DNA from: Anaerolineae bacterium
GTDB lineage: Bacteria; Chloroflexota; Anaerolineae; Aggregatilineales; Phototrophicaceae
Direction: 5' to 3'
Assembly (NCBI GenBank): GCA_022843745.1
Contig: JALHNB010000059.1
Span: forward strand, 1 to 40,044
Length of the DNA stretch: 40,044 nt
Both the position numbers and the translations under genes were made by a program. Under the pieces are notes generated by a model that was given only the letters and a program-made list of their open reading frames with translations, had not been told where the DNA came from and did not search any database. Shown piece by piece: positions 33,901 to 40,044 of this stretch (the first letter of the stretch is position 1; each line of letters starts with the position of its first letter).

Positions 33901-36900
33901 AACCGGAAAGATTTGAAGGCAATACCACCCTCACCATCGTGAGCAATGATGTCGATGTCAGTAAAGCCGACTTGTCCCGGTTCTGGCACAATCTGAACTT
34001 CGCGGGTTTCATCATTTCCACCCGTCAAAAGCACGTTATCACCTATTGAGTTGTTGGGAACCAAAGTAGTATTGCTTGAAACATATACCAGTTCAACAAA
34101 TGAGATTGCGTTATTGTTATCGGTAATGTTCGTAATCTCAAATGCTCGCGTGGAGCTGCCGAGTTGAATTGTCGTATCAGTGAAATCACCTGACTTCCAG
34201 GTCACGACAGGTAATGCATTTACCGGTGTCGGGATGTTGCGATTGACAGCCAGCATGAAAGTCTCAGTAGCCGTTAAACCGCCACGATCTGCAACGGTGA
34301 GGGTAATTAACGTTAGCCCATATTCGCCATTTACAGGTGTGAATCGGATATTCCGGCTGCCAGTTCCCGCCGTCACGCCAATTACGATGGCCGAGTTTTG
34401 TACAAGAGCTTGATTTGATGAGGTAGCTGTAACCGTCAAATCACCTAATGCCTCCGGTTGGTCGGGGTCTGTCACCGTATACGGTATGTTCAGCGTTGAC
34501 AGCACATTCATGCTAATCGATTTAGCACCAACAACCTGAGTGAGGAAACTAGGGTGATTGAGGTTTTCAGTGACAACCACATTAAACGTTCGGCTAAACT
34601 GCGTACCATCCTGATCGGTAGCGGTAACAGTAATAACCGCTGTTCCGGTGCCACTGAGCGCAGGTGTAACAACCAACTGGAAAGTGTTTGCCAAAGTCGG
34701 GTGCGGGCTGATCGCCAGATTCGTCGAGTTATTCGGTACAAGCACCGGATTGGATGATGTTGCCGTCAAAGTGACAAGCGCCGCATTACCATCTGGATCG
34801 GCAACTGTGATCGCAATCGGCTTGGTTGCAATTCCAACATGCGTACTTTGACTTTGGAGAGAGTTAAATGAGGGTGGCGCACTGACCTTTAAGCTAAACG
34901 AGGTCGTGGCGCTCTCATTCCCCCCGTCAGTGACGGTGATTGTAATCATCGTTGTCCCGGATTGTCCGTTCACAGGTGTAATTGTGAGCGTGCGGTTAGT
35001 GCCAGAGCCGCCAAAAAGGAAGCCTGTAGCATTTGAGACAAGTGTCCCATTAGAAGAATTGGCTGCAAGAGTCAGGCTGCCCACCGCAGTTTCCACATCT
35101 GCAATCGTGAAATTGACGGTAATCGGTGTTTGATAGGGTGTCGTCGCATTCGACATGGGCGATGGTGTAATCGTCGGCGGGTTGTTATTGCGGTTGATAC
35201 ATCTTGAAAATTCAGATGTGCTGAACTCTTTATCACTCCCACCAATGGGTCGCTTCTCAGTAGCGGTAAAGGTGATGAAGTCGAAACCAGCAGCGGGGTC
35301 AGTAAAGGTCTGGTCGAATGTCAGAACACCGCTACCGTCAGTAGAAATATCCAAGATTGATCCCAGGTAGTCTTGGCCCTCACCATACTTCGATGGGTCG
35401 CACGACGAATTTTTGAAGAAGTCAATCCGGTATGCCATGTTCGCGGTACTGCTCAAACGCCCTTGAATGCGAAGTGTTCCCCCTCCTTGATTACGGGTGA
35501 CGAGAGTCAGCTCCGGGTAATTCTGCAAGTAGTTCGCCCCGGTATCAACGTCTCCAGCATCATTCGGGTTAGGGCCAATTGTGCCGATATCAATCCCCAT
35601 ATCATCATTTTGGTACAGTTGATTCTTCATGATGGAGTTGCCAACGCCAGTGCTATCAACAGCTACACCAGCGCCACCATTGAATGCAATAATGTTGCCG
35701 CTACCATCAGTTTCCAGGCTAGGATCTGCGCCGATTTGGTTTCGACGCGCACTATTCGTGATGTAGACACCGTTACCATTATTCGGTAATGCAGCCTGGT
35801 TGTCATTCAGACCAATCCAGTTGTTCTGGATACGTGAGCCTTCAGTCAAAGCACCTGTAAGTTCGATGCCATCGCCACCATTACCGGCAATGATGTTGAT
35901 ATCCAGTGGATCCGGGCCACCTACAAAGTTATTCGGCGCACCATTGATCCGAACACCATCACCGCCATTACCCAGGTCGGCTAGACCATTGACATCCGTT
36001 CCGATGTAGTTACCGCGAACACGATTATTGGTGGTGCCTGAACCAAAAATATCAATACCAACACCTTCATTGCCAGAGATCAGATTGCGTTCTCCATTTG
36101 CCGTCCCGCCTACCAGAACATTGGCAGGCCCCGTTGATGCGCTGCCAAGAAAAATACCGCCTGTCTGGTTTGGAACTGCGCCTGTACCCGCCGCGTCAGT
36201 GCCAACAAAATTGCCAAGAATCTGGCTGTTGTTAGCATTATTGGTAACATAAATACCATAAACATCTGTAGCAGAGTCAGGGCCTTGGTTGCCGGAAATC
36301 ACATTCCCTTCGCCTGTACCCGCTCCACCAACGATGGATGAGGCACAGCCTTCAACACGTACCCCGCCCTTTGCGTTTCCAGCAACCGCCGCAGCGCCTG
36401 TGCCAGTAGTAAGCAAGCCCGTACCGGATGTATTCGTGCCAATGTAGTTGCCAATAATACGATTTTGAACACCGCACAGGCCTGCATTTGCCGTAATTCG
36501 AATACCAAAGAGATCATTTCCCGTAATGATATTGCGTTGTGCGGCTGTAGTACCTCCAATGATGTTACTTGCACCGCCAGCGATAATAATGCCATCAAGG
36601 GTATTCCCGATGCGACTTGCCCCATCAGCCGACAAGCCAATGTAATTATTAAGAAGCACGTTGTCATAAGCAGTAGCACCACGTATTTCGACACCATACT
36701 TCGTATTGCCAGAAATGATGTTGCGTGTCCCTAAAACACTGCTTCCGATCACATTATCGGGCGCATTATTGAGATAAATGCCACTGGCCGTATTGCCAAA
36801 GTCTGTCACTGTTACCAGGCCGGATCGGTCAAGGCCGATATAATTGCCATAGATTAGATTGTTTACCGAGGTTGGGCCTGTAATTTCGATTCCATCACTA

Positions 36901-38549
36901 TCATTACTTGAAATGATGTTACGCTCACCTGGCGTAGAACCACCAATCCGATTTCCTGTCGAATCGTTGGCAACATCTATGAGGATTTGGATTCCGTCAT
37001 CATTATTATTGACAAACGGTACTGTACCTGCCGCATCCACACCAATGTGATTGCCAACAATCACATTATTATCAGACCCCAAAATATGGATACCATCGCC
37101 TTCGAATCGGTTGATAGCAATACCTTCGATACGACTCCCGCTTCCACCAGACCGCAATCTGAATCCATGAGAATTCCCAGCGAGGCAGCTTCCATATGCG
37201 CTGGATCCAAGCAGCTCGATCAGGATCACTGCTGGTTGGTTAGTGGTCGCTCTGCGTGCGCCATTGGTTGTGCTGTTGGGATCACCCTGGGTGTAGCCGT
37301 TGATATGAACCGGGTCGGTAATATCAGGCATGGGACACGCTTCCGGCGCAATGCTGTAAGGCGGGTTGCCATAAGTGACCGTATCGGTGATATTAAAAAC
37401 GATACGATCCGGGCTACCTGCCGATGCACGAGCACCAATACAATCATTTGCAGTCAGCGTATTCTCATTTGCTATCGTAATAGCCTCAGACAAGGTGCAG
37501 ATTCCATCACCGACTACAACAGATGCGATATCCCCTTTTGATGAGGTAACGACAAGATCGGTTGCCAAGATTGCATCTTCACCGAGCGCCATTGGCATCA
37601 TCGGGTCTTCCTGCGTTGTTGCCAACGAATTGTCTACTGTTGGAATCGGCGTTGCGAAGAATGAGAGCAATTCGGTTGGCACCCAGATTTGCAGATCGTC
37701 CGCCCATACAACTGCGCCAGCCTGACCAACGCCAAATGACACCATACCCGGAGGCAGCGGCGCAGCATCGAGATAGGTTATCACTTCGATGCCATCAACG
37801 GCGACACGCAAACCACCAGCAACCGCCAAAAGGCGCAATGTATACCACTGTCCTGGCAGGAGAGCGTTCACGGATGCAGATTGAACAACCTGTCCTGCAC
37901 GGTAGAGATCAACTTGACCATCCGCAGAAAGCGTGACGCTGTAACTGCCTACGTCACTCTGGCGGATATTCAAACGTGCAGCCCCGCTGCTCACCTGGAA
38001 ACGGCCTATGACAGCGCCGTCGAAAATATTGTTGTAAATCGAAATGACAGGCGTATCGCTAAATATCGTCTGAAGTGCCTGCCCACCTTCGCTGGGAACA
38101 AATGCCCAACCAGCGACACCTACCCAGTTTGCGAGCGATCCACTGTTGAAATCGTCGTTTACCAACTGGCTTAAAGACGGGACAGCGGGCATTTCAGGAG
38201 TCGCTGTCGGTGTCTCAACTGTAGCTTGAGCCGTCGGTGTTACTTCCTGAGTAGCTTCTTCAGTTACCGAAACCTCGTCTGTAGCTTCAACGGTAGGTTC
38301 GAGGGTAGGCTCGGATGTGGGAATTTCCGTCGGTACATCCGTCGGAATAGCCGTAGGAACATCTGTAGGGATTTCCGTCGGCACTTCAGTAGGCGCTTCT
38401 GTCGGCAACTGCTCCTGCGTAGCTTCCGCAGTGGTTTCTGCGGGAGCACTTTCCTGAGCCACTGTCCGACCCTGCACTGCCAAACCCCAGAATAATAAGG
38501 ATAAGATAATGGCAAATGCAATTTGATAAACGGAGAACCGTTTCAGCAT
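30942..38549 (-). CDS. Giant secreted protein: CSLREA, right-handed beta-helix, Ig-like and fibronectin-like repeats
   Basis: About 2535 residues from ATG 38549 (TGGAG at 38556-38560); a TTG 12 bases earlier is less likely. Order of parts: signal peptide (about 1-32); Pro/Thr-rich stalk with PTEIPTDVPT repeats (35-120); a concanavalin-like beta domain (about 125-295); a CSLREA-type segment CTLSEAITIANE (near 352); a long right-handed beta-helix (about 460-1010) built on NIISGN and GNYIG repeats; a short insert IDFFKNSSCDPSKYGEG; eight Ig/cadherin-like repeats of about 107 residues (1120-1980) with SSNxTLVPN and GTTTITVTV; and six fibronectin-like repeats of about 93 residues (1980-2535) with PTLxW and GTYYWRVRA. 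No sortase signal or membrane anchor is seen at the end. A surface adhesin or matrix protein is likely. Confidence 0.88.
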   Translation of the reverse strand: MLKRFSVYQIAFAIILSLLFWGLAVQGRTVAQESAPAETTAEATQEQLPTEAPTEVPTEIPTDVPTAIPTDVPTEIPTSEPTLEPTVEATDEVSVTEEATQEVTPTAQATVETPTATPEMPAVPSLSQLVNDDFNSGSLANWVGVAGWAFVPSEGGQALQTIFSDTPVISIYNNIFDGAVIGRFQVSSGAARLNIRQSDVGSYSVTLSADGQVDLYRAGQVVQSASVNALLPGQWYTLRLLAVAGGLRVAVDGIEVITYLDAAPLPPGMVSFGVGQAGAVVWADDLQIWVPTELLSFFATPIPTVDNSLATTQEDPMMPMALGEDAILATDLVVTSSKGDIASVVVGDGICTLSEAITIANENTLTANDCIGARASAGSPDRIVFNITDTVTYGNPPYSIAPEACPMPDITDPVHINGYTQGDPNSTTNGARRATTNQPAVILIELLGSSAYGSCLAGNSHGFRLRSGGSGSRIEGIAINRFEGDGIHILGSDNNVIVGNHIGVDAAGTVPFVNNNDDGIQILIDVANDSTGNRIGGSTPGERNIISSNDSDGIEITGPTSVNNLIYGNYIGLDRSGLVTVTDFGNTASGIYLNNAPDNVIGSSVLGTRNIISGNTKYGVEIRGATAYDNVLLNNYIGLSADGASRIGNTLDGIIIAGGASNIIGGTTAAQRNIITGNDLFGIRITANAGLCGVQNRIIGNYIGTNTSGTGLLTTGTGAAAVAGNAKGGVRVEGCASSIVGGAGTGEGNVISGNQGPDSATDVYGIYVTNNANNSQILGNFVGTDAAGTGAVPNQTGGIFLGSASTGPANVLVGGTANGERNLISGNEGVGIDIFGSGTTNNRVRGNYIGTDVNGLADLGNGGDGVRINGAPNNFVGGPDPLDINIIAGNGGDGIELTGALTEGSRIQNNWIGLNDNQAALPNNGNGVYITNSARRNQIGADPSLETDGSGNIIAFNGGAGVAVDSTGVGNSIMKNQLYQNDDMGIDIGTIGPNPNDAGDVDTGANYLQNYPELTLVTRNQGGGTLRIQGRLSSTANMAYRIDFFKNSSCDPSKYGEGQDYLGSILDISTDGSGVLTFDQTFTDPAAGFDFITFTATEKRPIGGSDKEFSTSEFSRCINRNNNPPTITPSPMSNATTPYQTPITVNFTIADVETAVGSLTLAANSSNGTLVSNATGFLFGGSGTNRTLTITPVNGQSGTTMITITVTDGGNESATTSFSLKVSAPPSFNSLQSQSTHVGIATKPIAITVADPDGNAALVTLTATSSNPVLVPNNSTNLAISPHPTLANTFQLVVTPALSGTGTAVITVTATDQDGTQFSRTFNVVVTENLNHPSFLTQVVGAKSISMNVLSTLNIPYTVTDPDQPEALGDLTVTATSSNQALVQNSAIVIGVTAGTGSRNIRFTPVNGEYGLTLITLTVADRGGLTATETFMLAVNRNIPTPVNALPVVTWKSGDFTDTTIQLGSSTRAFEITNITDNNNAISFVELVYVSSNTTLVPNNSIGDNVLLTGGNDETREVQIVPEPGQVGFTDIDIIAHDGEGGIAFKSFRLTVKANAAPTITPNPLTNVSRTNSTAFTKAITIADDFTPVASFVSGVDVTATSDNLTLIPNPTVTGTTGARTLNIDPVDGKFGTAQITVTLSEPGGGLSTTASFIVGVTVATNTGDPTISDISDQEIIVNTSMAPIGFIVADTGGGLTAAKDLTVTAESSNDTLVPDGAITIGPATPTTGDRTISLTPATDEIGTTTITVTVDDNKGRIKSDTFVLTVIELPNEAPEISAIPDQIARPNTASKGPIPFIIADDRPLADLTFTVLSSNTTLVPVGNISIGGTGADRTLTIAPIGAGVGETTISIIITDEDLSTDSTSFKLTVAPNANPEINDVVDQTTPPNVQLGPVALVLDDDITSVDSLYVVGTSSNQTLVPNQNILIGGVGANRSLYVKPATGQTGTATITLTVWDDEGGSSTDTFVLTVILAPPQLTAPKADSIVTKVRPTFTWRSIRNIRRYEIQIDDNSGFTSPQSAQPTAASYTIPASGTALGQGEIYWRVRALDANSNPVTDWSETGTFTVSILKSPRDEAFTTDPTPTFTWYAVAGTTAYTLLVDNDDDFSSPIADFCTSPTKTTCTPTSALTPGTYYWKVNINGVVSPVVWSFIMTPSIPGKPTLVSPNNGAKVTDPTPTLDWNAVAGLNMTYELLVDDAANFKTPVVSPPVSANTDYTFTSDLDEKRYYWKVRAINEYGVPGPWSSYRSFIVDAILMSSPADDAIVTNAKPTFRWGTAGSGSTYQLQVATDAGFANQVPVCAVSTKTSCTLTTALTPGVYYWRVNVNSQPSTYVWSFIYTLPAPAAPKLVNPANSAVTNDSTPTLSWMPVTGATTYEVQLARTSRFNPMIFTVAGVTNPFTTVNTLLADGRYLWRVRSVNNLGVPGRWSSARSFTVDTIPPTAPVLTTPAANATIHDSTPTLKWRSISGIRRYWVQVASDSNFNTIVVDANQVSSATYTVPNALALGAGTYYWRVRAIDPAGNLSPVSLTQSFTFN
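38190..38450 (-). repeat. Low-complexity Pro/Thr/Glu repeat region in the giant gene
   Basis: Repeated 12- and 24-base units encode PTEIPTDVPT-like tetrapeptides. Such tracts change length easily by slippage, so stalk length may vary between strains; assembly of this stretch should be checked. Confidence 0.6.
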
Positions 38550-38595
38550 ATCAATCTCCAAATAATAGCGTTCGTATAGAACTCGTACACCACTT

Positions 38596-38627
38596 ATTAT
38601 AAAGGATTAATGACCAAAAAAATCCTT
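38596..38627 (-). promoter_or_regulatory. Promoter region of the giant gene with inverted repeat
   Basis: A TATAAT lies on the minus strand at 38601-38596, about 47 bases before ATG 38549. Just upstream, AAGGATT (38602-38608) and AATCCTT (38621-38627) form a 7-bp inverted repeat with a 12-base centre, a possible operator in the spacer and -35 region. No clear -35. The rest of the divergent gap (38628-38746) shows a TATACA at 38712-38717 that may serve recQ. Confidence 0.4.
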
Positions 38628-38746
38628 AAGCCAGTTGGTAATGAAACGCTTTTTCGAAAAAATTCATACTTTTAGGAAAATAATCATGTCACCATCATAA
38701 CGTCATGTTAATATACAGATATCAACTGACGGGATTTTAGAATTTT

Positions 38747-40044
38747 ATGCGCGCAAATGCGGAACAATGGTTGCAGCAAGCGACAAAATCGAATACACAG
38801 TTTCGAGATGGGCAATGGGAAGCTATCGAGGCTTTAGTCAATAAACGACAGCGTATCCTGGTCGTGCAGCGCACGGGCTGGGGTAAAAGTCTCGTTTATT
38901 TTGTGGCGACGCGGCTGCTTCGTGACCAGGGCGCGGGTACGACCATCCTCATCAGCCCTCTCCTCTCGTTGATGCGTAACCAGATACAGGCCGCCGAGAG
39001 TTGGGGGTTACGCGCCGAAACGATTAACAGTTCCAATTATGTCGATCACCCTCGCATCCAGGCTGACCTGTTGGCCGGAAAAATCGACCTGCTGCTGATC
39101 TCTCCTGAACGGCTGGGAAATGACCAGTTTCAGCAAAATGTCTGGCCGAAATTACGGCGGCGTGTCGGAATGTTGGTGATTGATGAAGCACATTGTATCT
39201 CCGATTGGGGGCATGATTTTCGCCCCAATTATCGTCGGATCATGCGCATTTTGAGCGATCTCCCCGCTGGCACACCCGTCCTCGGCACAACAGCAACGGC
39301 GAATGACCGCGTGGTCGCCGATGTAAGCGAGATCATGGGCGCTGGCATCAATATCCTGCGCGGCCCACTCACCCGCGACAGTCTGCGCCTTTATGTCTAC
39401 CCCGAATCCTACGATCATGGCTATCGTTTGGCGCTCCTCACCCATCTGATGAAGCATATCCCCGGCAGCGGCATTATTTACTGCACGACCACGCGCGACT
39501 GTCGCCTCGTAGCAGAATGGTTGCAAAAACAAGGATTTAACGTCAAGCCATACTATGCCGATGTCGAAAATGATGCAGAATCCAGCCGCGTCCAGTTGGA
39601 AAACCAGCTTCTCAAAAATGAGGTCAAAGCGCTCGTTGCCAGCGTCGCGCTGGGCATGGGCTTCGATAAGCCCGATCTACACTTCGTCATTCATTACCAG
39701 CAGCCGGGAAACATCATCAGCTATTATCAGCAGATTGGTCGCGCCGGACGTGGGATTGACCAGGCACACATAATCTTGATGCACGGCCCCGGCGATGACG
39801 ATATTCAAAAACATTTCATCGAAACCGCATTCCCCCAGCCGACACAAGTCCAGGAAACGATTGACGCGCTTGAGGAGACAAATTCTGCGACTCGTAACCA
39901 GTTGCAGCGGCGTGTGAATGTCCGGCAGTCCACACTTGAGAAAATTCTGACTCACCTGGAAGTCGAGAAAATCATCGAAAAACTGGATGATGGCTACCAA
40001 CTACTCAACAAACATGCCTCGCCGGATTACAAACGATGGGAGCT
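38747..40044 (+). CDS. RecQ-family ATP-dependent DNA helicase (5' part, cut by window edge)
   Basis: Open from ATG 38747 to the window end, 432 full codons. Helicase motifs are in order: Q-motif region FRDGQWEAIEAL, motif I QRTGWGKSLVYF, Ia LISPLLSLMRNQ, motif II VIDEAHCISDWGHDFRP (DEAH plus the RecQ-type aromatic-rich loop), III GTTATAND, IV region GIIYCTTTRDC, V ASVALGMGFDKPDLHFVIHY and VI QQIGRAGRG. After the core, a winged-helix-like region begins. RecQ enzymes unwind DNA in recombination and repair. The C-terminal zinc and HRDC parts, if any, lie outside. It is divergent from the giant gene. Confidence 0.93.
   Translation, partial: MRANAEQWLQQATKSNTQFRDGQWEAIEALVNKRQRILVVQRTGWGKSLVYFVATRLLRDQGAGTTILISPLLSLMRNQIQAAESWGLRAETINSSNYVDHPRIQADLLAGKIDLLLISPERLGNDQFQQNVWPKLRRRVGMLVIDEAHCISDWGHDFRPNYRRIMRILSDLPAGTPVLGTTATANDRVVADVSEIMGAGINILRGPLTRDSLRLYVYPESYDHGYRLALLTHLMKHIPGSGIIYCTTTRDCRLVAEWLQKQGFNVKPYYADVENDAESSRVQLENQLLKNEVKALVASVALGMGFDKPDLHFVIHYQQPGNIISYYQQIGRAGRGIDQAHIILMHGPGDDDIQKHFIETAFPQPTQVQETIDALEETNSATRNQLQRRVNVRQSTLEKILTHLEVEKIIEKLDDGYQLLNKHASPDYKRWE

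Noticed and set aside
32959-33942. 327-codon plus-strand frame inside the giant gene
   Set aside because: It is the antisense of the Ig-like repeat region; its Ser/Val-rich composition mirrors repeats, and it has no ribosome binding site or domain pattern.
38190-38450. CRISPR-like repeats in the 38.2-38.45 kb tract
   Set aside because: The units are short, in-frame and encode Pro/Thr-rich stalk; no spacers and no cas genes.

Overview
The window looks like a chromosomal segment of a free-living bacterium of the Chloroflexota, probably Anaerolineae-like. This is inferred from mixed evidence: Pro/Thr-rich stalks of the 'PTxxPT' kind in secreted proteins, many single-copy exported proteins without an outer-membrane context, a group II truncated globin, FAD-dependent thymidylate synthase (ThyX), heterodimeric ABC exporters and CSLREA/beta-helix giant proteins. 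No rRNA, tRNA, CRISPR array, phage or insertion sequence was recognised. Both window edges cut genes: the 3' part of a MenH-like hydrolase at the left, and the 5' part of a RecQ-family helicase at the right.

Layout. 1-5.7 kb: MenH-like tail, a GH116 glycosidase, then enolase and pyruvate kinase as an apparent lower-glycolysis pair. 5.7-11 kb: a cytochrome c-like remnant, a large GT-C-like membrane protein, a zinc-ribbon membrane protein divergent from RadC, and a membrane-anchored FecR-like protein. 11-14.1 kb: an operon yebC-ruvC-ruvA-pqqD-like, then thyX. 14.1-15.5 kb (minus): truncated globin, small membrane protein, lipoprotein. 15.6-17.5 kb: a secreted protein made of two fused PstS-like domains. 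17.6-19.6 kb (minus): pheA-asd, preceded by a strong promoter and a terminator-like hairpin in the leader. 19.7-23.3 kb: two overlapping ABC exporter half-transporters with complementary degenerate motifs, so a heterodimer.

23.3-30.9 kb (minus) is a carbohydrate-uptake and degradation region. It holds a substrate-binding protein, ATPase, permease, LacI regulator and NAD-dependent epimerase, driven by a promoter whose start site is covered by a perfect 14-bp LacI-type palindrome. Next to it lie a FadR-type GntR regulator, with its own palindrome over its promoter, and a DUF5060/DUF4038 (apiosidase-like) glycosidase. 30.9-38.5 kb (minus) is one gene of about 2535 codons for a secreted beta-helix plus Ig-like plus fibronectin-like repeat protein, with a very good intrinsic terminator. 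38.7 kb to the end is the RecQ-family helicase.

The most interesting signals are regulatory or architectural: the pheA leader hairpin, the two operator palindromes, the asymmetric ABC pair, the PqqD-like gene in a recombination operon, the fused double PstS-like protein, and the giant repeat protein. I did not find a clearly unprecedented system. Start codons were moved from the longest open frame where a ribosome binding site or promoter argued for it. All family assignments come from reading motifs, not from a search.
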